DNA of 64,000 nt, from positions 62,001 through 126,000 of the forward strand of contig NZ_SNXE01000002.1 in assembly GCF_004362405.1 (NCBI RefSeq). Reading direction: 5' to 3'. The DNA is from Roseateles asaccharophilus (GTDB taxonomy: Bacteria > Pseudomonadota > Gammaproteobacteria > Burkholderiales > Burkholderiaceae_C). Each line of letters starts with the position of its first letter. Position 1 is the stretch's first letter. Shown here piece after piece: positions 16,519-25,222 of this stretch. The notes beneath the pieces are model-generated. The model had not been told where the DNA came from and did not search any database. It was given only the letters and a program-made list of their open reading frames with translations. Made by a program: the position numbers and the translations under genes.

Positions 16519-19374
16519 ATGATGCAGCAATACAGGGGTAATTCGTACCTGTTCGGGGGCAACGCGCCCTATGTCGAAGAGATGTACGAGGCCTACCTCG
16601 ACAACCCGGGGTCCGTGCCTGACAACTGGCGCGCCTATTTCGACGCACTCCAGCATGTGCCGGCCACCGACGGCAGCGAGGCCCGCGATGTGGCCCATGC
16701 GCCGGTGATCGAGTCCTTCGCGCAGCGCGCCAAGGCCAATGCCTTTGCCAACAAGGCTTCCAGTGCCGATCTTGCCGTGGCCCGCAAGCAGGTCCATGTG
16801 CAGTCGCTGATCGCGGCCTACCGCTTCCTGGGCAATCGCTGGGCGGAGCTGGACCCCCTCAAGCGCGCCGAGCGCCCCAAGATTCCCGAACTCGATCCCG
16901 CCTTCTACGACCTGACCGAGTCCGATATGGACATCTCGTTCAGCGCCGTGAACAGCTACTTCGGCGGCGAGACCATGACGCTGCGCCAGATCGTTCAGGC
17001 GCTGCGCGAGACCTACTGCGGCTCCATCGGCGCCGAGTACATGCACGGTTCCGACCCGGCCGAGAAGCGCTGGTGGCAGGAACGCCTGGAGAAGAGCCGC
17101 AGCAAGCCGGCCTTCAGCGCCGAGAAGAAGACGGCCATCCTGGAGCGCCTGACGGCCGCCGAGGGCCTGGAGCGCTATCTGCACACCAAGTACGTCGGCC
17201 AGAAGCGTTTCTCGCTGGAAGGTGGCGAAAGCTTCATCGCCGCGATGGACGAGATGATCAAGCGTGCCGGTGAGCGCGGCGTGCAAGAGATCGTCATCGG
17301 CATGGCCCACCGCGGCCGTCTGAACGTGCTGGTCAACACCCTGGGCAAGATGCCCAAGGACCTGTTCGCCGAGTTCGAGCACAAGGCCGCCGAGGATCTG
17401 CCCGCCGGTGATGTGAAGTACCACCAGGGCTTCAGCTCCGACGTCTCCACGCCTGGCGGCCCGGTGCATCTGTCGCTGGCCTTCAACCCCTCGCACCTGG
17501 AAATCGTCAACCCGGTGGTGGAGGGCAGCGTGCGCGCCCGTCAGGACCGCCGCGGTGACACCGCCGGCGCCCAGGTGCTGCCCGTGCTGGTGCACGGTGA
17601 CGCGGCCTTTGGCGGCCAGGGCGTCGTGCAAGAGACGCTGGCCATGGCCCAGACCCGTGGCTATCGCACGGGCGGCACCATCCACATCGTCATCAACAAC
17701 CAGATCGGCTTCACCACCAGCGACCCGCGCGACCTGCGCTCGACCTGGTACTGCTCCGACGTCGTCAAGATGGTCGAGGCGCCCGTGCTGCACGTGAACG
17801 GGGACGATCCCGAGGCCGTGGTCTACGCCATGCAGCTGTGCATGGACTATCGCGCTGAGTTCAAGAAGGACGTCGTCCTGGACATCGTCTGCTTCCGCAA
17901 GCTGGGCCACAACGAGCAGGACACGCCGTCCCTGACCCAGCCCCTGATGTACAAGAAGATCGGCCAGCACCCCGGCACCCGCAAGGTGTACGCCGACAAG
18001 CTGGTGGCCCAGGGCGTGCTGCCGGCCGACGGCCCGGACGCCATGGTCAAGGCCTATCGCGCCGCGATGGACGAGGGCCGCCACACCGTGGACCCGGTGC
18101 TGACCAACTTCAAGAGCAAGTTCGCCACCGACTGGTCGCCCTTCCTGGGCAAGAAGTGGACGGACAGCTGCGACACCGCCATTCCCGCCACCGAATGGAA
18201 GCGTCTGGCCGAGAAGCTGACGACGCTGCCCCAGGATTTCACGGCCCACAACCTGGTGCAGAAGCTTTATGCCGACCGCGCCGCCATGGGCCGTGGTGAG
18301 ATCAATGTGGACTGGGGCATGGGCGAGTCCATGGCCTTTGCCTCGCTGGTCGCCTCGGGCTATCCGGTGCGCCTGTCCGGCGAAGACAGCGGCCGCGGTA
18401 CCTTCACCCACCGCCATGCGGTCGTGCATGACCAGAACCGCACCAACTGGGATGAGGGCACCTACATCCCGCTGCAGAACGTCGCTGCGGGGCAGGCTCC
18501 GTTCACCGTCATCGACTCCATCCTGTCCGAAGAGGCGGTGTTGGGCTTCGAGTACGGCTACGCGGCTGCCGAACCGAACACGCTGACCATCTGGGAAGCC
18601 CAGTTCGGCGACTTCGTCAACGGCGCTCAGGTCGTGATCGACCAGTTCATCGCTTCCGGTGAAGTGAAGTGGGGTCGCGCCAACGGTCTGGTCATGATGC
18701 TGCCGCACGGCTATGAGGGACAGGGCCCCGAGCACAGCTCGGCCCGCCTGGAGCGTTTCATGCAGCTGGCCGCGGACAACAATATGCAGATCGTGCAGCC
18801 CACCACGGCTTCGCAGATCTTCCATGTGCTGCGCCGCCAGATGCTGCGCATGTTCCGCAAGCCCTTGGTCATCATGACGCCCAAGAGCCTGCTGCGCGCC
18901 AAGGAAGCCACCTCGCCCCTGAATGAGTTCATCAAGGGTGAGTTCCAGACCGTGATTCGCGAGCAGGATGAAACCATCGACGCCGCCAAGGTCAAGCGCG
19001 TCATCGCCTGCTCGGGCAAGGTGTATTACGACCTGGTCAAGAAGCGCGCCGAGAAGAAGGCCTCCGATGTGGCCATCATTCGCGTCGAGCAGCTCTACCC
19101 CTTCCCGCACAAGGCCTTCGCGACGGAGCTGAAGAAGTACCCGAACGCGACCGACATCGTCTGGTGCCAGGATGAGCCGCAAAACCAGGGCGCCTGGTTC
19201 TTCGTGCAGCACTATGTGCACGAGAACATGCTCGACGGTCAGAAGCTGGGCTATGCCGGCCGTGCCGCCAGCGCCAGCCCCGCCTGCGGCTATGCCCACC
19301 TGCACCAGGAGCAGCAGAAGGCCCTGCTGGAGCAGGCCTTCGCCAAGCTCAAGGGTTTCATCCTGACCAAGTAA
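16519..19374 (+). CDS. odhA: 2-oxoglutarate dehydrogenase E1 component
   Basis: E1 (OdhA/SucA) decarboxylates 2-oxoglutarate with thiamine diphosphate and transfers the succinyl group to the E2 lipoyl arm in the TCA cycle. The 951-residue length matches the family. The N terminus MMQQYRGNSYLFGGNAPYVEEMYEAYL is the betaproteobacterial form and contains the E2-binding segment. Visible core motifs include GMAHRGRLNVLVN (about 265-277), GDAAFGGQG, IVINNQIGFTTS, and GYGYAAAEPN-type transketolase-domain sequence (here EYGYAAAEPNTL). The chosen ATG at 16519 follows AGAAGG by 10 bases; a second ATG follows directly. odhB comes 72 bases later and lpd completes the operon. Confidence 0.97.
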   Translation: MMQQYRGNSYLFGGNAPYVEEMYEAYLDNPGSVPDNWRAYFDALQHVPATDGSEARDVAHAPVIESFAQRAKANAFANKASSADLAVARKQVHVQSLIAAYRFLGNRWAELDPLKRAERPKIPELDPAFYDLTESDMDISFSAVNSYFGGETMTLRQIVQALRETYCGSIGAEYMHGSDPAEKRWWQERLEKSRSKPAFSAEKKTAILERLTAAEGLERYLHTKYVGQKRFSLEGGESFIAAMDEMIKRAGERGVQEIVIGMAHRGRLNVLVNTLGKMPKDLFAEFEHKAAEDLPAGDVKYHQGFSSDVSTPGGPVHLSLAFNPSHLEIVNPVVEGSVRARQDRRGDTAGAQVLPVLVHGDAAFGGQGVVQETLAMAQTRGYRTGGTIHIVINNQIGFTTSDPRDLRSTWYCSDVVKMVEAPVLHVNGDDPEAVVYAMQLCMDYRAEFKKDVVLDIVCFRKLGHNEQDTPSLTQPLMYKKIGQHPGTRKVYADKLVAQGVLPADGPDAMVKAYRAAMDEGRHTVDPVLTNFKSKFATDWSPFLGKKWTDSCDTAIPATEWKRLAEKLTTLPQDFTAHNLVQKLYADRAAMGRGEINVDWGMGESMAFASLVASGYPVRLSGEDSGRGTFTHRHAVVHDQNRTNWDEGTYIPLQNVAAGQAPFTVIDSILSEEAVLGFEYGYAAAEPNTLTIWEAQFGDFVNGAQVVIDQFIASGEVKWGRANGLVMMLPHGYEGQGPEHSSARLERFMQLAADNNMQIVQPTTASQIFHVLRRQMLRMFRKPLVIMTPKSLLRAKEATSPLNEFIKGEFQTVIREQDETIDAAKVKRVIACSGKVYYDLVKKRAEKKASDVAIIRVEQLYPFPHKAFATELKKYPNATDIVWCQDEPQNQGAWFFVQHYVHENMLDGQKLGYAGRAASASPACGYAHLHQEQQKALLEQAFAKLKGFILTK

Positions 19375-19446
19375 GCGAACTCAGCGCCCCGAGCCGCCTG
19401 GAGCAGGCCCGGGGCTTGCGCGCAAAGAACAGAAAGAATTCACATC

Positions 19447-20706
19447 ATGGCAATCGTAGAAGTCAAGGTTCCCCAGTTTTCCGAGTCGGTGTCCGAAGGC
19501 ACCCTGATCACCTGGAAGAAGAAGCCCGGTGAGGCCGTCGCCATCGACGAGACCCTGATCGAGATCGAGACCGACAAGGTGGTGCTCGAAGTGCCGGCTC
19601 CGGCCGCTGGCGTGATGGCCCAGATCCTCAAGGGTGACGGCGAGACCGTGGTCAGCGAGGAACTCATCGCCAAGATCGACACCGACGCCTCGGCCCAGGT
19701 CAGCCCCCTGCAAGTGACCGCCGTGCCCGCTGCCCCGGCCCCGGCCGCTGTGGCAGCGGCCCCCGCCGCCGGTGGCAACAAGGGTGATGTGGCCATGCCG
19801 GCCGCCGCCAAGATCCTGGCCGAGAAGGGCCTGTCCGCCACCGACGTCGCCGGCTCCGGCAAGGACGGCCGCGTGACCAAGGGCGACGCCCTGGCCGCCG
19901 CCGCCAAGCCCGCCGTGGCTGCTGCCCCCATTGCCGTGCCGGCTGCCCCGGCCGTGGCCAAGCCCCTGCCGGCCGTGGCCGCGCCCGTCACGCAGAGCCT
20001 GGGCGAGCGCCCCGAGCAGCGCGTGCCCATGACCCGTCTGCGCGCCCGCGTGGCCGAGCGTCTGCTGCAGTCCCAGTCCACCAACGCCATCCTGACCACC
20101 TTCAACGAGGTGAACATGGCCCCGGTGATGGAGATGCGCAAGAAGTTTCAGGAGAAGTTCGAGAAGGAACACGGCGTCAAGCTGGGCTTCATGAGCTTCT
20201 TCGTCAAGGCCGCCGTGGCCGCCCTGAAGAAGTACCCGGTGCTGAACGCCTCGGTGGACGGCAATGACATCGTCTACCACGGCTACTTCGACATCGGCAT
20301 CGCCGTCGGCTCGCCGCGCGGTCTGGTGGTGCCCATCATCCGCAATGCCGACCAGCTGAGCTTCGCCGACATCGAGAAGACCATCGCCCAGTTCGGCGCC
20401 AAGGCCAAGGAAGGCAAGCTCTCTATCGAAGAGCTGACCGGCGGCACCTTCTCCATCTCCAATGGCGGCACCTTCGGCTCCATGCTGTCGACCCCCATCA
20501 TCAACCCGCCGCAGTCGGCCATCCTGGGCGTTCACGCCACCAAGGACCGCGCCGTGGTCGAGAACGGCCAGGTCGTTGTGCGCCCGATCAACTATCTGGC
20601 CATGTCCTATGACCACCGCATCATCGACGGTCGCGAAGCCGTGCTGGGCTTGGTGACCATGAAGGAAGCGCTGGAAGATCCGGCCCGCCTGCTGTTCGAC
20701 ATCTGA
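19447..20706 (+). CDS. odhB: Dihydrolipoyllysine-residue succinyltransferase (E2 of 2-oxoglutarate dehydrogenase)
   Basis: E2 forms the core of the complex, carries the lipoyl arm and makes succinyl-CoA. The 419 residues contain one N-terminal lipoyl domain with Lys44 in [10 protein letters not shown], an Ala/Pro-rich linker (about 85-115), and a peripheral subunit-binding domain ([23 protein letters not shown], about 117-139). A second linker leads to the catalytic domain, with His390 and Asp394 in [11 protein letters not shown] single lipoyl domain is usual for E2o, and the SFSEG-like start [10 protein letters not shown] also marks E2o rather than pyruvate dehydrogenase E2. It lies between odhA and lpd on the same strand. 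Confidence 0.97.
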   Translation: MAIVEVKVPQFSESVSEGTLITWKKKPGEAVAIDETLIEIETDKVVLEVPAPAAGVMAQILKGDGETVVSEELIAKIDTDASAQVSPLQVTAVPAAPAPAAVAAAPAAGGNKGDVAMPAAAKILAEKGLSATDVAGSGKDGRVTKGDALAAAAKPAVAAAPIAVPAAPAVAKPLPAVAAPVTQSLGERPEQRVPMTRLRARVAERLLQSQSTNAILTTFNEVNMAPVMEMRKKFQEKFEKEHGVKLGFMSFFVKAAVAALKKYPVLNASVDGNDIVYHGYFDIGIAVGSPRGLVVPIIRNADQLSFADIEKTIAQFGAKAKEGKLSIEELTGGTFSISNGGTFGSMLSTPIINPPQSAILGVHATKDRAVVENGQVVVRPINYLAMSYDHRIIDGREAVLGLVTMKEALEDPARLLFDI

Positions 20707-20710
20707 GACT

Positions 20711-20811
20711 AGGGCTACTGCGCGGGCGCATGGCGTCGTTGCGGGGCCCGATCGGGGAACCCTCACGTAGCGCTGCCACGTTTCGGCTCCCCGACACCCG
20801 CGCCTAGCCCT
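20711..20811. repeat. Nested imperfect inverted repeat between odhB and lpd
   Basis: The outer arms are AGGGCTA (20711-20717) plus CGCGGG (20721-20726), pairing with CCCGCG (20797-20802) plus TAGCCCT (20805-20811). The inner arms are TCGGGGA (20752-20758) and TCCCCGA (20788-20794). A further pair, GCGGGGC near 20741 with GCCCCGC near 20828, extends the symmetry. The whole gap could fold into one long hairpin in the operon mRNA. It has no T-run, so it is not an ordinary terminator. It may be a mobile intergenic repeat or a processing element. Confidence 0.5.
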
Positions 20812-20865
20812 GCATCCCGCTCGCTACGCCCCGCATCGTTGGGGCACGCGCAAGAAGGAATATTC

Positions 20866-22287
20866 ATGAGTACCAAGAACTTTGACGTCGTCGTGATCGG
20901 CGGCGGCCCCGGCGGCTATATCGCGGCCATCCGCGCGGCCCAGCTGGGCTATAACGTTGCCTGCGTCGACGAGTGGAAGAACGAGAAGGGCGGCCCCGCT
21001 CCCGGCGGCACCTGCACCAATGTCGGCTGCATTCCCTCCAAGGCCCTGCTGCAGTCCAGCGAGCACTTCGAGCACGCCGGCCACCACTTTGCCGACCACG
21101 GCATCAGCCTGGACAACCTGAAGATCGACATCGCCAAGATGGTCGGCCGCAAGGACCAGGTGGTGAAGCAGAACAACGACGGCATCCTCTACCTGTTCAA
21201 GAAGAACAAGGTCACTTTCTTCCACGGCCGTGGCAGCTTTGTCGGCGCCAAGGACGGCGTCTATGAGCTCAAGGCCGGCGACGAGACCGTCACCGCCAAG
21301 CACGTGATCCTGGCCACCGGCTCCAATGCCCGCCAACTGCCCGGCGCGGAGTTCGACGAGGAGCTGATCCTCTCCAACGACGGCGCGCTGCGCATCCCGG
21401 CCGTGCCCAAGAAGCTGGGCGTGATCGGTTCCGGCGTGATCGGTCTGGAAATGGGCTCGGTCTGGCGTCGCCTGGGCTCGGAAGTCACCATCCTCGAAGC
21501 CATGCCCGCCTTCCTGGGCGCGGCCGATGAGGGCGTGGCCAAGGAAGCCGCCAAGATCTTCAAGAAGCAGGGCCTGGACATCCAGCTCAGCGTCAAGATC
21601 TCCAAAGTCACCAAGGGCAAGAGCGATGTGACCATCACCTACACCGACGCCAAGGGCGCCGAGCAGACCCTGGTGGTGGACAAGCTGATCGTTTCCATCG
21701 GTCGCGTGCCCAACACCATCGGCCTGAACCCCGAGGCCGTGGGCCTGACGCTGGACGAGCGCGGCGCCATCGTGGTGGACGAGGAGTGCAAGACCAATCT
21801 GCCCAATGTCTGGGCGGTGGGCGATGTGGTGCGCGGCCCCATGCTGGCCCACAAGGCCGAGGAAGAAGGCGTGGCCGTGGCCGAGCGCATTGCCGGCCAG
21901 CACGGTCATGTGAACTTCAACACCATCCCCTGGGTCATCTACACCAGCCCCGAGATCGCCTGGGTCGGCAAGACCGAACAGCAGCTCAAGGCAGAGGGCG
22001 TGGCCTACAAAGCCGGCCAGTTCCCCTTCCTGGCCAACGGCCGTGCCCGTGCCCTGGGTGACACCACCGGCTTCGTCAAGTTCCTGGCCGACGCCAAGAC
22101 CGACGAGATCCTGGGCGTGCACATCATCGGCCCCTTCGCCTCCGAGCTGATCTCGGAAGCCGTGGTGGCCATGGAGTTCAAGGCCTCGGCCGAGGACATC
22201 GCGCGCATCTGCCACGCCCACCCCTCGCTGTCGGAAGCCACCAAGGAAGCGGCCCTGGCCGTGGACAAGCGCACGCTGAACTTCTGA
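20866..22287 (+). CDS. lpdA: Dihydrolipoyl dehydrogenase (E3)
   Basis: E3 is the FAD/NAD+ disulfide oxidoreductase that reoxidises dihydrolipoyl groups of E2. It has 473 residues from the ATG at 20866, chosen because AAGGAA lies 5 bases upstream and [16 protein letters not shown] begins at residue 6. An in-frame start at 20839 would place nine extra residues before it. The redox-active disulfide is Cys50-Cys55 in [12 protein letters not shown], and the active-site base pair is His452-Glu457 in HPSLSE. The NAD-binding motif [13 protein letters not shown] lies near residue 186. It closes the odhA-odhB-lpd operon and may also serve other dehydrogenase complexes. Confidence 0.97.
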   Translation: MSTKNFDVVVIGGGPGGYIAAIRAAQLGYNVACVDEWKNEKGGPAPGGTCTNVGCIPSKALLQSSEHFEHAGHHFADHGISLDNLKIDIAKMVGRKDQVVKQNNDGILYLFKKNKVTFFHGRGSFVGAKDGVYELKAGDETVTAKHVILATGSNARQLPGAEFDEELILSNDGALRIPAVPKKLGVIGSGVIGLEMGSVWRRLGSEVTILEAMPAFLGAADEGVAKEAAKIFKKQGLDIQLSVKISKVTKGKSDVTITYTDAKGAEQTLVVDKLIVSIGRVPNTIGLNPEAVGLTLDERGAIVVDEECKTNLPNVWAVGDVVRGPMLAHKAEEEGVAVAERIAGQHGHVNFNTIPWVIYTSPEIAWVGKTEQQLKAEGVAYKAGQFPFLANGRARALGDTTGFVKFLADAKTDEILGVHIIGPFASELISEAVVAMEFKASAEDIARICHAHPSLSEATKEAALAVDKRTLNF

Positions 22288-22314
22288 TCAGCCGTAGCGC
22301 ACAGCAGCATGTAG

Positions 22315-22343
22315 AAGGGGCGGCCAAGGTCGCCCCTTTGTCT
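22315..22343 (+). terminator. Hairpin after lpdA
   Basis: AAGGGGCG (22315-22322) pairs with CGCCCCTT (22331-22338) over an 8-base loop and is followed by TGTCTTG. The T-run is poor, so partial termination with some readthrough into zapE is likely. Confidence 0.5.
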
Positions 22344-22355
22344 TGAGAAGCATCT

Positions 22356-23456
22356 ATGGTCTCCGTTACCGAGCTCTATCGACAAACCCTGGCCGAACGC
22401 GGCTACACGGCCGACCCGGCGCAGCTGCGGGCCGTGGCGGCCCTGCAGCGCTGCCAGGATGAATGGGCCGACTACAAGGCCCGCCGCTCCAATGCGGTGA
22501 CCAAGCTCTTGCGCCACCCGCCGCTGCCGCGCGGCGTCTATATGTTTGGCGGGGTGGGGCGGGGCAAGAGCTTTCTGATGGACTGCTTTTTCCAGGCCGT
22601 GCCGCTGACGCGCAAGACCCGCCTGCACTTCCACGAGTTCATGCGTGAAGTGCACCGCGAGCTGCAGGAGCTCAAGGGCATCGCCGATCCACTGGAGGAG
22701 CTGGGCCGCCGCATCGCCAAGCGTTTTCGCCTGATCTGCTTTGACGAATTCCATGTGGCGGACGTGACCGACGCGATGATCCTGCACCGCCTGCTTGAGT
22801 CCATGTTCAAGCACCGCGTGTCCATCGTCACCACCTCCAACTTCCATCCCGACGGGCTCTATCCCAACGGCCTGCATCGTGACCGCATCCTGCCGGCCAT
22901 CGCGCTGCTCAAGGACAAGATGGAAGTCATGAATGTGGACAACGGCACCGACTACCGGCGCCGCACCCTGTCCCATGTGGCGCTCTACCACTGCCCGCTG
23001 GACGAGCGCGCCGACGCGGCGCTGAGCGAGGCCTTTGAATCCCTGGCCGAGGCCCGTGACGAGAGTCCCCTGCTGCATATCGAGCACCGGGAGCTGCGTG
23101 CGCGCCGTCGCGCCGGCGGGGTGGTCTGGTTCGACTTCCAGACCCTGTGCGGCGGACCTCGCTCGCAGAACGACTATCTGGAGCTGGCTAGCCAGTTCCA
23201 CACCCTGATCCTGTCCAATGTGCCCGAGATGCCCGTGCGCCTGGCCAGCGAGGCCCGGCGCTTCACCTGGCTGGTGGATGTGCTCTACGATCGCCGGGTC
23301 AAGCTCATCATCTCGGCCGCCGTTGAGCCGGAGCAGCTCTACACCGAAGGCCCGCTGGCGCATGAGTTCCCGCGCACCGTGTCGCGTCTGCGCGAGATGC
23401 AGAGCGAGGAATACCTCGCGCTGGAGCGTCGCGACGTGGATACCGCACTGACCTGA
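22356..23456 (+). CDS. zapE: Cell division protein ZapE (AFG1-like ATPase)
   Basis: ZapE is a cytosolic ATPase of the AFG1 family; in E. coli it associates with the Z-ring under stress. The 366-residue product has Walker A GGVGRGKS at 65-72, the HFHEFM motif that follows in this family, and Walker B LICFDEFHV near residue 130. The sensor stretch VTTSNFHPDGLYPNGLHRDRILPAI is highly characteristic. Length and motif order match the family. It follows lpd by 68 bases with a weak hairpin between, the order I would expect in Burkholderiales. Its start ATG follows TTGAGAAG. Confidence 0.95.
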   Translation: MVSVTELYRQTLAERGYTADPAQLRAVAALQRCQDEWADYKARRSNAVTKLLRHPPLPRGVYMFGGVGRGKSFLMDCFFQAVPLTRKTRLHFHEFMREVHRELQELKGIADPLEELGRRIAKRFRLICFDEFHVADVTDAMILHRLLESMFKHRVSIVTTSNFHPDGLYPNGLHRDRILPAIALLKDKMEVMNVDNGTDYRRRTLSHVALYHCPLDERADAALSEAFESLAEARDESPLLHIEHRELRARRRAGGVVWFDFQTLCGGPRSQNDYLELASQFHTLILSNVPEMPVRLASEARRFTWLVDVLYDRRVKLIISAAVEPEQLYTEGPLAHEFPRTVSRLREMQSEEYLALERRDVDTALT

Positions 23457-23512
23457 GTCCGGCGGCTGCAACAACGCGCTTGTCCTCACTTCACTGCTAG
23501 GGAAACCGTTTC

Positions 23513-24169
23513 ATGCCCGCGAAGCCGACGCTGTCCATGCTGAGCCTGCTGCTTGCCGCGCTGCCGTTGTGGGCTCAGGAGGCCGAGGGCCTGGACCGCG
23601 CAGGTCTGGCCGCCGAGCGTGCGCGGGTGGAGGCCCGCTATCAAGCGGCTATGCAGGCCTGCCTGTCACGATTCGCGGTCACCGCCTGTCAGCAGGCCGC
23701 ACGGCGTGATCGCAGCGACGCCCTGGCGCCGCTGACGGCCAGGGAGCAGGCTCTCGACGCGCGGGACCGGATGGAGCGGGCCGAGGCGCAGCGCCGGCGC
23801 GCACAGGAGAAGGATGCCGCGGCGGCGGCCGATGAGGTGCGCCAGCGCCAGCGCCAGTTGCTTCAGCCCTCGCCACTTGCCACCGCGGCCTCGGCGGCTG
23901 CGCCCGCGGCCGCGGCCTCCCGCCCGTCGGCAAACCGCCCCGACCCTGCGGCCCATGCGCGTCAGGTGCAGCGTGATATCGCACAGGGTGAGCAGCAGGC
24001 GCAGCGGCAGCGCGAGCGAGCCCTTCAGCGCCAGCGCGATGCCCAGGCGCACCGGGAGGCCTTGGCCCGCCGTGACAAGGAGCGTGAGGCGCAGGGCAAG
24101 GCTGCTGCCGCCCCCCTGCCTCTGCCTACGGCCTCCGACATCGAGGCGTTGCCGACGCCGCGCCGTTGA
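23513..24169 (+). CDS. Unrecognised secreted Gln/Arg/Ala-rich coiled-coil protein
   Basis: I do not recognise this 218-residue protein. Residues 1-21 form a Sec signal peptide with probable cleavage at LWA-QE, so it should be periplasmic. Residues 26-105 and 148-200 are rich in Glu, Arg, Gln and Ala with heptad-like spacing, suggesting two coiled-coil helices. They are separated by an Ala/Pro/Ser-rich linker (about 118-147). Two cysteines, Cys50 and Cys59 (AMQACLSRFAVTACQQ), lie in the first helix and could form a disulfide. The region around them may be the conserved core. The ATG follows AGGGAAA. The stop codon abuts the stop of the convergent PP2C gene with no gap. Confidence 0.65.
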   Translation: MPAKPTLSMLSLLLAALPLWAQEAEGLDRAGLAAERARVEARYQAAMQACLSRFAVTACQQAARRDRSDALAPLTAREQALDARDRMERAEAQRRRAQEKDAAAAADEVRQRQRQLLQPSPLATAASAAAPAAAASRPSANRPDPAAHARQVQRDIAQGEQQAQRQRERALQRQRDAQAHREALARRDKEREAQGKAAAAPLPLPTASDIEALPTPRR

Positions 24170-24940
24170 TCAGGCCAGTGCGTCCAGACGCACCACAGCG
24201 AGCGAGAGATTGTCGCCACCGCCATGGGCGCGTTGGCGTGCCTTGTCGATCAGGAGTTCCGCGGCCTCGCGCGGTGCCAAGCTGTGAAGCACCGTGCCCA
24301 GCTCGCGCGGGCTGAAGTAGTGCCACAGGCCATCGCTGCAGGCGATCAGGCTGTCGCCTACCTCCAGACGCTCGATCTGTGTGACCGTGGGCGTCGGCTC
24401 CTGCACCGTGCCCAGGCAGCCGGTCAGCAGATTCGACTGCGGATGCACCGCCGCCTCGGCCTCGGTGATCTGGCCTTCATCCACCAAGCGCTGCACAAAG
24501 GAATGATCCATGGTGCGCTTGACCAGGCTGGGGCCGCGGAAGTGGTAGATGCGCGAGTCGCCCGTGTGGACCCAGTAGCACTGCCGGTCCGGCATCACCA
24601 GAAAGGCCGCCAGGGTGCTGTGCGGTTCTTCCTCGGTCGTGATGGCGGTGAGCTTGATCATCAGATGGGCTTCGGTCGCCACTTGATGGAGGAAGGTCGC
24701 GGGCTCCTCCTCGCCGGGCGTGAAGCGCTCGAAGAGCTGCCGAGCCGTCAGCACCACCTGATCGGCGGCCTTGCGTCCCCCGCTCTTGCCGCCCATGCCA
24801 TCGGCCACCACGGCCAGCAGGCAGCCAGCCTGGCGCGGGTGACCGATGATCTCGACCTGGTCCTGTTGGTATAGGCGATCGCCGCGGTGGGTACCGGTGG
24901 CGGCGTTGACTCGAAAACCGGGCGTGCTGTTGCGGCTCAT
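24170..24940 (-). CDS. PP2C-family serine/threonine protein phosphatase
   Basis: This is a 256-residue soluble Stp/PrpC-type phosphatase that removes phosphate from Ser/Thr using two divalent metals. Visible PP2C motifs are Asp27 in RLYQQDQVE, VVADGMGG with Asp47, the HTGDSRIYHF strand, CSDGL, and GGGDNLSLAVV near the C terminus. The start at 24940 is chosen because the conserved fold begins about 12 residues later; an in-frame extension to 25075 runs back across the ydcH promoter and start. No cognate Hanks-type kinase gene is adjacent, so the target is unknown. Divergent from ydcH. Confidence 0.88.
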   Translation of the reverse strand: MSRNSTPGFRVNAATGTHRGDRLYQQDQVEIIGHPRQAGCLLAVVADGMGGKSGGRKAADQVVLTARQLFERFTPGEEEPATFLHQVATEAHLMIKLTAITTEEEPHSTLAAFLVMPDRQCYWVHTGDSRIYHFRGPSLVKRTMDHSFVQRLVDEGQITEAEAAVHPQSNLLTGCLGTVQEPTPTVTQIERLEVGDSLIACSDGLWHYFSPRELGTVLHSLAPREAAELLIDKARQRAHGGGDNLSLAVVRLDALA

Positions 24941-24966
24941 GCTGGGCTCTTGGTTGCCCGCAAAAC

Positions 24967-24972
24967 TATAAT
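24967..24972 (+). promoter_or_regulatory. Consensus -10 box TATAAT upstream of ydcH-dinG
   Basis: A perfect TATAAT lies 38 bases before the ydcH ATG, in the 69-base gap to the divergent PP2C gene. No good -35 is seen at 16-18 bases (only TTGGTT at 24950, too close). An activator or an extended element may be needed. Confidence 0.4.
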
Positions 24973-25009
24973 CGGCAAATGCCGGCGCCCGCGTGTTGCG
25001 AGCCCGTAA

Positions 25010-25222
25010 ATGAGCTGCATGGACGAACAACTTCACTCCCTGTCGCGTCGCTTGATCGAGTTGCGCATCGAGCATGCCGATCTGGACGTGATGATCGACC
25101 GCCTGGTGCTTCAGCAGCCCATCGATGAGCTGGCCTTGCTGCGGCTCAAGAAGCGGCGTCTGGTGCTGCGCGACCTGATCGTGCGCCTGGAGCAGGCCAC
25201 CGACCCGGCTGAACCCGCCTGA
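25010..25222 (+). CDS. YdcH family (DUF465) small protein
   Basis: This is a 70-residue, highly charged helical protein with the DUF465/YdcH pattern: LSRRLIELRIEHADLDVMIDRL followed by a turn and a second helix LALLRLKKRRLVLRDLIVRL. It forms a short coiled-coil hairpin; the molecular function of the family is unknown to me. A second in-frame ATG at 25019 (MDEQLHSL) is equally possible as start. Its stop overlaps the start of the helicase gene by one base (ATGA-like junction), implying translational coupling. Confidence 0.85.
   Translation: MSCMDEQLHSLSRRLIELRIEHADLDVMIDRLVLQQPIDELALLRLKKRRLVLRDLIVRLEQATDPAEPA

Noticed and set aside
16420-19305. 961-codon open frame on the minus strand opposite odhA
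   Set aside because: It arises from the GC-biased third positions of odhA, has no ribosome binding site or known motif, and covers a certain gene.
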